From Candidatus Gastranaerophilales bacterium (GTDB taxonomy: Bacteria; Cyanobacteriota; Vampirovibrionia; Gastranaerophilales; Gastranaerophilaceae): DNA of 64,000 nt. The translations under genes and the position numbers were made by a program. The notes under the pieces were generated by a model. That model was given only the letters and a program-made list of their open reading frames with translations, was not told where the DNA came from and ran no database searches. Location of the stretch: assembly GCA_944322745.1 (NCBI GenBank), contig CALUPV010000003.1, positions 62,001 to 126,000 of the forward strand, written 5' to 3'. Shown in pieces: positions 9,562-17,680 of this stretch (position 1 is the stretch's first letter; each line of letters begins with the position of its first letter).

Positions 9562-12500
9562 ATGTCAGAAGAAATAAGAAATTTATATAATATTAATGCT
9601 TTAGGATTGAATACAAAGTCTTCTATTGGGAACATTTCAGAATCAGAGATAGAAGATTTAAGCTTATTTTCTGATGAAAACATAATAGAGCAAGCAGGTG
9701 AAAGTGTTAGTCTTCAATCTGGTAATAGTTCTGTTGTAATGGTTGATTCATTAGATACAAATACACAAAATGCAATAATTGAAATGTTAGAAAATATACT
9801 TAATACATATGGAGAAAATTTTGAAACAACAAAAGAAAACAATGGAATAATTGCAAGAGCTTGGGATTGGGTAAAGAATTCAACAGGAATAGGAGTGGGG
9901 TCAGATAAAGTACAAAGTAAAATTGAGACATTAAAAAATGATGTAGCAATGTTAAAAGAAGATCCTTCTAAATTGGCAGAAGTATATAAAGAAGTTACTG
10001 GTAATGCTTTAACAACAGAAGAATTAAATGCATTATCAAAAGGGGAAGCGGATTTTTCAAATTCCGAAATAATAAAATCGGTAACGAAATATCAACAAGG
10101 TCAAAAACAGAATGTTAATATTATATCAAGTATAGGTTCAGCATTAGCCGTAACAGGTCTTATAGCGGCAGGAGTTGTTGCTGCACCTTTTACCGGAGGA
10201 ATGAGTTTAGGTGCCTCATTAGCGGCAATTGGTACTTTAACGGCTGCCGGAACTGCTGCATATATGATTCCGCAGGTAGCAGATGGTATGACTGAAAAAG
10301 ATGGCTATTCAGGAAAAGAGATTGCAGAAGATTTAGCAAACGGTGTTATGAGTTCAGCATTTATGGCAACAGGTATTGGCGCCGGGAAAGCGCTTGGTTC
10401 AACGTTAGCATCCAAAGCTACAACTCAACTGGGAAGAACAGCAGCAGGGCTTGCCGCTAGTGAAACTACATCTGTAATTATGGGTGATGGAATTGCTATA
10501 AGTAATTATCTCACAGAAGTTGCTGTTAATGATGATGTTGATTTTTCATGGGAAGATTTAGGAAAAACTGCAGCTACCGCGACAGCTGGTTCTTTAGCTG
10601 CCGGTGCTACGGCATATGGGATGTCTTCTATTTTAAGACCGGTATTGACATCAGGAACAACTGCCCAAAGTCAGGTTGCTGGAAGATTGTTAAGTTCAGG
10701 GATATCTGGTGGCAGTGCAGGTGCTGCTGCAAGTGCAGCAGCAGGTAGTACAAATTATTTACTTACTTGTATGATTGATGGTAAGGAAGTAGATTTTGAA
10801 GAATGGTTAGATTCCACAACTGAAAATATTGCAGGTGCAACATTTGCCGGTTTTTCTGCAGGTGTAGCATTTGAAGCTGTACAAGTTGCGGTTGGAACTC
10901 CACAACCAACGGGAACTAAGACTGTTCAAAAAGGTGTTACTGATGATGGTTTAGAATATAAAGATTATCTTGATAAAGATGGTAATATAATTGCAAGAGA
11001 TATAAAAGCAAGTGATTTATCTAATTATTTAAAAAGTCAAGCTTCATCGCAAGAAAGTTTAATCCAATATAATGACGGTAATACAAATCAAAGTACAAAT
11101 ACAACTGCAAGAACCGTAAGAATTTCTTTTTCTAATATACCAGAAGTAATACCGATAGATGAAACTACATCCATAATAACTAATAATAAAGGAAGTTATT
11201 ATCAAGTTAATGGAACAATATATGATTGGGCCGGTAATGTCCAAAACTTCGGCTCAGGAGTTATAGATTCACAAACTTATAATGGTGTAAATAAAGGAAT
11301 AAATAGTAATAATAATTATTCAACGGATACTGACTATTTTGTATATGATGATGCAGAAGTTATAGTTTCAAATGATATAACAACATTGTCAGGAGAACAA
11401 CAATCAATAGCTGCCGGAACAAATATGCATTCGGCAATAATGCAAGGAGAAAATGGACTTAATATATATAATCCGAATGATAATATTGCTGCAGGTATAG
11501 CATCTTCATCTGTTTTGGTAGCAGGTCAAGTTTCAAATATGGCCGGTAATATTTCGGGTGTTACATCTTCTGAAGCTGCTATATCAGCTAATCAGATACC
11601 GCATAGTTATAGCAATATTGAAGATATAAAAAGTTATCTCTCAAGTTTGGGAACGGAGGATTCTAAAACAGTTCTTAAATCACTTGGAAAATTAAAGCCT
11701 GATGAGATTAATTTAGATAGATTAAATATTGCTATAGATATTTTAAATGAAGGTGAAACAATAACTCAGTTAAAAGGATATGCTAAAGAAATATCAGAAG
11801 AATATTCTTCAGGTACATATACAATAGACACAATGTTAGAAATATATGATGCATTAGGAATAAAACCGGATGGTGAATTCGTAAAAGATAATGATGGAAT
11901 ATATCATTCTCAAGCTGAAGGTTTTGGGAGTATTACAGGTAGAGCAAAAGGAAATGATTCGGTATATAGTAAGTTAAGAAATAAAATGTTAAAGTTAGGT
12001 AGTGATTTACCTACAAGTGTTCAAGAAGCAAAAACATTAATTGGAGATGCTCAAGGTACAAGATTGGTATTAAATTCAACTGATACAATATCCCCTAATG
12101 CATTTGAGCAGAGTGAAATAATAGAATCTAAATTACCTAACCAATCTGAAAGAGTTTTATTTACTGAATATTTAGCAGGTAAAACCGATGGAATTTCTGG
12201 TGAACTATTAGAAAAATTTGAATCAATTCAGAATATAGGATTGCAAGAACTAAGTGATTCTCAAACACAGACATTTGTTGATGGATTATCTAACGCAATA
12301 GAATCCGGTTCAATAAGAATAACGGAAGTTCATAATTATTATGGTGAGAATAGTGTCCCATATTTATCAGAAAGTCAATTAACTCAAATTGAAAATGCTT
12401 ATAATAATTGGTATCAGAACATGTTAAAAACTGCGGATACATCTCAAAGTAACTATAGAATAATGCAAGAAACACGTAAAGATGGTTCAGAAATTGAATA

Positions 12501-12996
12501 TCTTTATGATGTAGAATCAGGAGCTAAATTCTATCAATCTCTTATAGTTGAAACAGAAGCAAAACAAAGCGGATATACAGCTGCACAGTTTAATCTTGTA
12601 AACCAATATAATCAATTGGAAGAATTGCAGTTTAGGGGGGCTAAATTGGATGAGCTTGCAGAAATAGAACACATAGTTTATGATATCAAAAGCAATAAAG
12701 ATACCGTTTCCGGAGTTGAATATGATGCTGTAAGACAGGTAATAAATAAATTGCAAAATTCAACGCAAAAGAGAGCTGATGGTAAAACAGCAATGGATGA
12801 ATATAATGAATATTTCAGTGCAGTATATAAATCTTCAAGATTAAGTGAGTTTGGAGCAAAAGCAAAAGAACCCAATATATATGAAGATTATCCTCTTTTA
12901 AAGGAATTATTTACGAAAGAAGAGTTATATCAAATAAGTAAAGAAGGTTTAGAAGAATTACATCAGCAGATAAAAAAATCAAAGGAGAGTAAATAA
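9562..12996 (+). CDS. giant multidomain protein with C-terminal RelA/SpoT-like nucleotidyltransferase domain (candidate effector/toxin)
   Basis: 1144 residues without a Sec signal. Residues 1-180 are acidic and helical. Residues 187-450 hold several Gly/Ala-rich hydrophobic stretches with glycine-zipper spacing, alternating with acidic segments (TEKDGYSGKEIAEDL, DFSWEDLGKT). About residues 785-1065 read as a (p)ppGpp-synthetase fold, with all blocks in the correct order: GRAKGNDSVYSK (R794, K796), GDAQGTRLVL (D829, R834; compare D-x-x-G-x-R), HNYYGENSVPYLS (924-936), SGYTAAQF (1003-1010; compare GYxSxH), EELQFRG (catalytic-type E1021; compare E-[IV]-Q-[IL]-R) and EIEHIVYD (1034-1041; compare AExEHxxxY). 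No HD hydrolase domain is present. Related domains make (p)ppGpp or (p)ppApp, or pyrophosphorylate tRNA as toxins. The product here is unknown. Its stop abuts the next gene. Confidence 0.75.
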   Translation: MSEEIRNLYNINALGLNTKSSIGNISESEIEDLSLFSDENIIEQAGESVSLQSGNSSVVMVDSLDTNTQNAIIEMLENILNTYGENFETTKENNGIIARAWDWVKNSTGIGVGSDKVQSKIETLKNDVAMLKEDPSKLAEVYKEVTGNALTTEELNALSKGEADFSNSEIIKSVTKYQQGQKQNVNIISSIGSALAVTGLIAAGVVAAPFTGGMSLGASLAAIGTLTAAGTAAYMIPQVADGMTEKDGYSGKEIAEDLANGVMSSAFMATGIGAGKALGSTLASKATTQLGRTAAGLAASETTSVIMGDGIAISNYLTEVAVNDDVDFSWEDLGKTAATATAGSLAAGATAYGMSSILRPVLTSGTTAQSQVAGRLLSSGISGGSAGAAASAAAGSTNYLLTCMIDGKEVDFEEWLDSTTENIAGATFAGFSAGVAFEAVQVAVGTPQPTGTKTVQKGVTDDGLEYKDYLDKDGNIIARDIKASDLSNYLKSQASSQESLIQYNDGNTNQSTNTTARTVRISFSNIPEVIPIDETTSIITNNKGSYYQVNGTIYDWAGNVQNFGSGVIDSQTYNGVNKGINSNNNYSTDTDYFVYDDAEVIVSNDITTLSGEQQSIAAGTNMHSAIMQGENGLNIYNPNDNIAAGIASSSVLVAGQVSNMAGNISGVTSSEAAISANQIPHSYSNIEDIKSYLSSLGTEDSKTVLKSLGKLKPDEINLDRLNIAIDILNEGETITQLKGYAKEISEEYSSGTYTIDTMLEIYDALGIKPDGEFVKDNDGIYHSQAEGFGSITGRAKGNDSVYSKLRNKMLKLGSDLPTSVQEAKTLIGDAQGTRLVLNSTDTISPNAFEQSEIIESKLPNQSERVLFTEYLAGKTDGISGELLEKFESIQNIGLQELSDSQTQTFVDGLSNAIESGSIRITEVHNYYGENSVPYLSESQLTQIENAYNNWYQNMLKTADTSQSNYRIMQETRKDGSEIEYLYDVESGAKFYQSLIVETEAKQSGYTAAQFNLVNQYNQLEELQFRGAKLDELAEIEHIVYDIKSNKDTVSGVEYDAVRQVINKLQNSTQKRADGKTAMDEYNEYFSAVYKSSRLSEFGAKAKEPNIYEDYPLLKELFTKEELYQISKEGLEELHQQIKKSKESK

Positions 12997-13419
12997 ATGA
13001 ATATAGATAATAATATAAATGGTATCAATTCAATAAACTGCAAAAAAAATCCTGAAGCTGAAGCAAATAAGGACTTAAAAAAGGAACTTGTAGAAAATCT
13101 ATATAAGAAAGCAAGACAAATGGTCCCTCAAGAAGGTATTGGGATAAGTGAGTTTGAACCTGTGACGGAAGAATATATAGATTCAGATACTAAAGATGTA
13201 TATTTTCTTTCGGTTCAATCAGGTTACGATAAAAAAGAGCCCGAATTAAAAGTTTTAAGGGCAAGTTATCAATTAAGTAAAGGTGCACCTGTTTATTATA
13301 TGAATATTATTCGAGGCTCTAAACAGGATATTCTTGATTTTTTGGGCAATGAAAATAATATAGGTAAAATTAAAGGCTTTTTAAGTATTTTAAAAGAAAG
13401 AGCACTTCAAGGCGAATAA
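12997..13419 (+). CDS. small partner of the Rel-domain giant (candidate immunity protein or chaperone)
   Basis: 140 residues, not recognised. It starts on the base after the giant's TAA, and its Shine-Dalgarno AAGGAG (12982-12987) lies inside the giant's last codons, so translation is probably coupled. The N-terminus is Asn/Ile-rich (NIDNNINGINSIN). The body alternates a helix (KKELVENLYKKARQ), strand-like segments (DVYFLSVQS, APVYYMNIIRG) and C-terminal helices. Size and position fit an immunity protein or a secretion chaperone. It has no motif of the MazG or HD alarmone hydrolases that neutralise many small alarmone synthetase toxins. Confidence 0.7.
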   Translation: MNIDNNINGINSINCKKNPEAEANKDLKKELVENLYKKARQMVPQEGIGISEFEPVTEEYIDSDTKDVYFLSVQSGYDKKEPELKVLRASYQLSKGAPVYYMNIIRGSKQDILDFLGNENNIGKIKGFLSILKERALQGE

Positions 13420-13493
13420 ATTTATAAATTAGTTCTATAATTTTTGATATTGTATATAAACTTTAAGTTTATATATATTTAATGCAAGAATTT

Positions 13494-13520
13494 TAAAGTT
13501 TCAAAGTAAAAATCCGAAAA
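13494..13520 (+). promoter_or_regulatory. sigma-28-like promoter candidate of the second giant gene
   Basis: TAAAGTTT (13494-13501), exactly 11 bases, then TCCGAAAA (13513-13520). The -35 is identical to the classical FliA box and the -10 matches GCCGATAA at 6 of 8 positions. The same layout precedes the first giant gene. It would start transcription about 30 bases before the TTG start. Confidence 0.5.
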
Positions 13521-13554
13521 TATACTTGTAATTAGTAAGTATGGAAAATTTATT

Positions 13555-16500
13555 TTGAGTGAAGATTCAATCAGATTGAATGGATTTAAAGAAATACAAC
13601 AAGTTTTTTCTGCTAATAATAAAGAAATGACAGAAGAAGACTTGTTAATTTTATTTGAGAATTCACTCGAAGAAGGTGAAACGAGTCTTAATATAGATAA
13701 GTTTGTACAGAATATAGCAGAAAATTATGATATAGATTCAATAGAAGAATTACATCAATTAATATCAAATATTGCTCAAACTGACGGAGATGAAGAAAAT
13801 TTATCATTAGAAGATTTGATATATGAAGAAGAAGGAAGCAAAACAAATAAAATAAATGCATTTGAGGCATCTGAATTAGATGATAAATGGCAATCAATAG
13901 AAGCAGAAACCGATAAAGCTTTGGGATTTTTATGGGAAACCGGAACATATACATATAAAACATCAAATGGTATAGATATAACTGTTTCAGATGCAACAGA
14001 TATAAAAATATATGAAAATAAAGAAACAGGGGAAGTTATAGTTGTTGGAGCTAAAGGAGCAAAAATAAATAGCAGCTCAGAAGATGCTAAGTTAACAATA
14101 TACGATTCTGAAATAGAATCAATAGATACCGGAAAAGGTAATGATAAAGTAAAAATATATAATTCTTCTGTAGGGAATTTAAGTACAGGAAAAGGGACAG
14201 ATTCAATAACTATAGAAGATTCAGAAGTTGGTAAAATCAATACAGGAAGTGGTAATGATTTTGTTTCTGTTTCCGATTCAAATATATCAAATGTAAATAC
14301 AAGCAGTAGTTTTTTGTTTGGGATATTAGATGATGGTGAAGATACAGTTGTATTGAATGATAGTCAAACAGAAGAAGTTAAGACAGGAAGAGGAAGCGAT
14401 AATATTATTGCAACAAATTCTTCTGTTAACAATTTAGATACCGGAAGTGGCAGTAATTCTCTGAGTATAGAAGAAACTGATATTGAAAATATTAAGACAA
14501 ATAAGAATGATACAATAGTAGAAGATGATAATTATATAGATATAGATAAAGATGTAATTCTTGGAATAGAATCTGATTCTGAAATAATGCTTGAAGACGG
14601 TACAAGTATAAGTGTAAATGATTATGCAACGTATATTTTGTCACAAGAAGTTGGATTTGAGACAGAAGAAGAGTACCAAGAATATGTCATAGATTCAATG
14701 AAAGCAAATTTAGAATCAATAAAAAGTACATTTGAAAAACAAGAGGCTTCAGACGGAGTAGTATCTGACGGGTACAATTTATTAAAAGAATTGACAGGAC
14801 TAGGAATAACAAATGAAGATGTTGAGTCACTAATAGCGGAACAAGAGGCTATGCTGGAAGGTCTAACTGCAGCATTGAATGGCAAAAGCGGTATGACTTT
14901 TGAAGAAGCATATGAATATTATACGGGAACAACATATTCCAAAGAAAAAATAGATAAATATATGGAGGTTTCTCAAATTTATTCGGCTGTAATGGTGGGA
15001 TGTCAATATGATGAAGATTATATGGATAAATTTGAGAAAGCAACCGGAAAGAGTATAGAAGATATATCAAAAGAGTATGCTTTATGTCAAATGGAGACAT
15101 TTGGTAGAAGTACAGGTATACAAGATTTAGTAGAAAAATATGCAGAAGATCAAAATTCTTTTGCGGATAGATTATCAATGGCAATATCTGCTGTAGGAAT
15201 AACATGTATAGTAGCAGGAGCAGTTGTTTCCTTTGTATTTCCACCCGCTGCACCAGCTGGAATGGCATTAATGACGGCAGGTAAATATATATCATTAAGC
15301 GGTATGTTTATAGATAATGCAATGGATTTAGTAGATGGTACGACAGATGCGGATGGATTAACAAAAGAAGAAATAGGAGATATTGCTCTTGAAACAGGTG
15401 TGGAAGCTATTTCATATATGGCAGGTCGTGGAATAGGTAAATTAACGAATGGTTTGAATAGTGTAGTAACAAATAAAGCAGCCAGTGCAGGAATGGGAAA
15501 AGTCGGTTCATATGTTGTAGGTCAAACTGCCGAGACAGCAGCAGATGCAGCATTATCGTTGGGAGCAGATTTTGTAATAGCTCAAGGACAGTCGGTAGTA
15601 ACAACCGGACAATTTATGGATGCTGATGATTATTGGTCAATGGATAGATTCTTAGGCGAAGGAAAGAATCAATTGATAGGAATTCTTACAGGTTTAGCTT
15701 CATCTAAAGTTAATGCTTATCAACAAGGAGTAATAAGTACAGCACAAGGAAAAATTTTAAGCGGTGATATAGAAGGAGCAAAAGAATATATTGAATCATC
15801 AGGAATGAAAATGACAGATACTGATTTTGATGGTTTTGTGGAACAAGTTAAAACAGTAGATGCTGAAGCAAAAATTACTAATAGTGTTGAAACTGATATA
15901 ACGGCAGATGAAAAAATACAAGATGAAAACCAAGTAAAATCAACAGAGACAGAGGAAAATGTTGAAACAGAAAGTAAAGTAGTATCTACAGATAGTGATT
16001 CCAAAATAAATCAAGAGAATTTAACTGATGTAGATGGAACAAAAGTTATAGATTCTTCTGAAGTAAAAAGTCAAATAATTGAAAAATATAATTTTAGTGA
16101 TTCAGTTAAAGAATATATATCAAATTTAGATGATGTTCAATATCAAAGATTAGTCGAATTATTTGACAAATTACCATATGATATAGACATTTCTGAATTA
16201 GATATTCGTAAGATAAATATGTTTGCAAGTGGTGTAATTAAGATTGATTGTGAAGATCAATCAATTACATATAAAAAAACCAAAGAAGGAGACTTTAAAG
16301 TAGAGTATAATAGCGGTAAAAAGAAGATTAAGGAAATAATATATCTGTCTGATGGATCAAGGCAAGTATCCGAAGGTTTCAATGAAAGTGAAAGAGTTGT
16401 TTCTTTATATAATGGAAAAAATATATTACTTACAAAATCCAATATTAATAATTCTGATAATACACCAGTATTACAAGAAACTTATACATATAAAGACGGA

Positions 16501-17166
16501 ACAATAATTAAGAATTCGAAATATGTAACAACCGGTATTGAAACACAACAAATATTGGATTCTTCGATGCGACCTATAGGGCAAGAGATTGTTAAACAAG
16601 TTAATTTACCAGATAAAATAAAATCTAAAATAATAGAACATATATCGACTCCTAATCAAATAGATAATACAGGTTTTATTTATGGTGGTCATTTTATTGA
16701 TGATTATCTTTCATTAAAAGATGGAAGTTCTGTTGAATTAACTTTAAGAGATGGAACGAAAACAACAGCAGATATAGAGATTGATGATTCAGGGAATATA
16801 ACATATAGTTATAAAATTGGAGATGTTGATTTTAAATTAAAGTTAGAGAAAGAAGAAAATCCCAATGGTATAATCCTTTATACAGAAAAATTGAAGAGAT
16901 CTGATCTAAATAGCAATAAATTATGTTATAAAACAGTAGTATCTTCAGTGGAATATGATAAAATGTTTGAGCTATTAGCAAAAAATAGTATAGATAAGTT
17001 TTGTATGATAGAAGAAAATGGTTCGAAGTATATATATTACTATACAATTTCAGATAATGGAGAATACATATATTGGCGTTTACTTGAAAATGGCGGAAGT
17101 CTTTATCCTGTTACAGAAAATATGTTACCTGAAGGTGTCAAAGATTCATTATTGCAAGATAACTAG
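13555..17166 (+). CDS. giant multidomain protein with RTX-like repeats (candidate effector/toxin, paralogous middle module)
   Basis: 1203 residues, not recognised as a whole. An acidic N-terminus is followed by RTX-like 19-residue repeats (residues 182-318). A helical segment with EAYEYYTGTTYSKEKI parallels EVYKEVTGNALTTEEL of the first giant. Gly/Ala hydrophobic segments lie at about 541-595 and 618-680. A Glu/Ser/Thr linker (about 780-830) precedes a roughly 370-residue Tyr/Asp/Lys-rich C-terminal domain with no motif I know. The start is TTG 13555: an upstream ATG (13541) is out of frame and stops after five codons, and the TTG aligns with the ATG of the first giant (both read MSE[ED]). 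No signal peptide is visible. A small gene follows after 35 bases. Confidence 0.7.
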   Translation: MSEDSIRLNGFKEIQQVFSANNKEMTEEDLLILFENSLEEGETSLNIDKFVQNIAENYDIDSIEELHQLISNIAQTDGDEENLSLEDLIYEEEGSKTNKINAFEASELDDKWQSIEAETDKALGFLWETGTYTYKTSNGIDITVSDATDIKIYENKETGEVIVVGAKGAKINSSSEDAKLTIYDSEIESIDTGKGNDKVKIYNSSVGNLSTGKGTDSITIEDSEVGKINTGSGNDFVSVSDSNISNVNTSSSFLFGILDDGEDTVVLNDSQTEEVKTGRGSDNIIATNSSVNNLDTGSGSNSLSIEETDIENIKTNKNDTIVEDDNYIDIDKDVILGIESDSEIMLEDGTSISVNDYATYILSQEVGFETEEEYQEYVIDSMKANLESIKSTFEKQEASDGVVSDGYNLLKELTGLGITNEDVESLIAEQEAMLEGLTAALNGKSGMTFEEAYEYYTGTTYSKEKIDKYMEVSQIYSAVMVGCQYDEDYMDKFEKATGKSIEDISKEYALCQMETFGRSTGIQDLVEKYAEDQNSFADRLSMAISAVGITCIVAGAVVSFVFPPAAPAGMALMTAGKYISLSGMFIDNAMDLVDGTTDADGLTKEEIGDIALETGVEAISYMAGRGIGKLTNGLNSVVTNKAASAGMGKVGSYVVGQTAETAADAALSLGADFVIAQGQSVVTTGQFMDADDYWSMDRFLGEGKNQLIGILTGLASSKVNAYQQGVISTAQGKILSGDIEGAKEYIESSGMKMTDTDFDGFVEQVKTVDAEAKITNSVETDITADEKIQDENQVKSTETEENVETESKVVSTDSDSKINQENLTDVDGTKVIDSSEVKSQIIEKYNFSDSVKEYISNLDDVQYQRLVELFDKLPYDIDISELDIRKINMFASGVIKIDCEDQSITYKKTKEGDFKVEYNSGKKKIKEIIYLSDGSRQVSEGFNESERVVSLYNGKNILLTKSNINNSDNTPVLQETYTYKDGTIIKNSKYVTTGIETQQILDSSMRPIGQEIVKQVNLPDKIKSKIIEHISTPNQIDNTGFIYGGHFIDDYLSLKDGSSVELTLRDGTKTTADIEIDDSGNITYSYKIGDVDFKLKLEKEENPNGIILYTEKLKRSDLNSNKLCYKTVVSSVEYDKMFELLAKNSIDKFCMIEENGSKYIYYYTISDNGEYIYWRLLENGGSLYPVTENMLPEGVKDSLLQDN
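14098..14508 (+). repeat. array of 19-residue RTX/beta-helix-like coding repeats
   Basis: About seven imperfect copies of a unit I-x-x-S-x-[VI]-x-x-[IL]-x-T-G-x-G-x-D-x-[IV]-x. Examples are IYDSEIESIDTGKGNDKVK (182-200), IYNSSVGNLSTGKGTDSIT (201-219) and IEDSEVGKINTGSGNDFVS (220-238). The fourth copy carries an insertion and the last lacks the glycines. The TGxGxD core resembles the calcium-binding GGxGxD nonapeptide of RTX proteins, and the regular strand spacing suggests a parallel beta-solenoid. Confidence 0.7.
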
Positions 17167-17201
17167 TATAATAAAACTATATTAATATATGAAAGGTTTT
17201 T

Positions 17202-17663
17202 ATGTTGAAGAAAATTAATTTTGGAAATAATATTAATATAAATAACAATCAGAGTACGAATGGTAGTCACAATTTATCTTTTACAAGTAGAAAGGATGAA
17301 TTTATAAAAAGTTCTTCAAGTATGGAACAAGAAGCGAAAAGAAATGAATTAGTTGTAAGTGTTTTATCTTTATATGATTTTAAAAAACTAATCACTGGAT
17401 TACAAAGTAAAGGACATTATGTTTTTAGCTTGGGTGTTATTCAACTTGATTCAAGTAAAGATGGTTATAATATAGACATAGCTATTCAAAATGATAAAAC
17501 TCAAGAAACAGTACAGTATAGATATTCTTTAGAAGAATTTTCCGGAGTATTAAATGATATAAAAGCAAATAAAATCATTAAGAATAAAGATAAAGAAGAT
17601 GAATATAATCAATTATTAACAGATTTTCTAGGTGCATATATAAAAGGAGAAGATAAAAAATAA
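17202..17663 (+). CDS. small partner of the RTX-repeat giant (candidate immunity protein or chaperone)
   Basis: 153 residues, not recognised. The start ATG 17202 has AAAGG five bases upstream. The Asn-rich N-terminus carries two copies of the SF-type motif (INFGNN and LSFTSR), followed by a helix (KRNELVVSVLSLYDFKKL), three strand-like segments (HYVFSLGVIQL, GYNIDIAIQ, TVQYRYS) and C-terminal helices. The helix-strand-helix pattern and size are compatible with a type III-type chaperone, or with an immunity protein. It occupies the same place relative to its giant as the 140-residue protein does, but I see no convincing sequence similarity between the two. Confidence 0.65.
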   Translation: MLKKINFGNNININNNQSTNGSHNLSFTSRKDEFIKSSSSMEQEAKRNELVVSVLSLYDFKKLITGLQSKGHYVFSLGVIQLDSSKDGYNIDIAIQNDKTQETVQYRYSLEEFSGVLNDIKANKIIKNKDKEDEYNQLLTDFLGAYIKGEDKK

Positions 17664-17680
17664 TTATTTTATTTTTTATC
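17652..17680. terminator. weak AT-only hairpin between convergent genes
   Basis: GATAAAAAATAA (17652-17663) pairs with TTATTTTTTATC (17669-17680) around a 5-base loop. It contains the stop codons of both converging genes. It may end transcription from both sides, but the stem has almost no G:C pairs. Confidence 0.4.

Noticed and set aside
13541-13556. ATG 13541 as start of the second giant gene
   Set aside because: It is in another frame and meets a stop after five codons. TTG 13555 aligns with the ATG of the first giant.
13776-14240. 154-codon open frame on the minus strand within the second giant gene
   Set aside because: Antisense to a strongly patterned repeat-coding region. Its Ser/Phe/Pro-rich composition is what the complement of the repeats would give.
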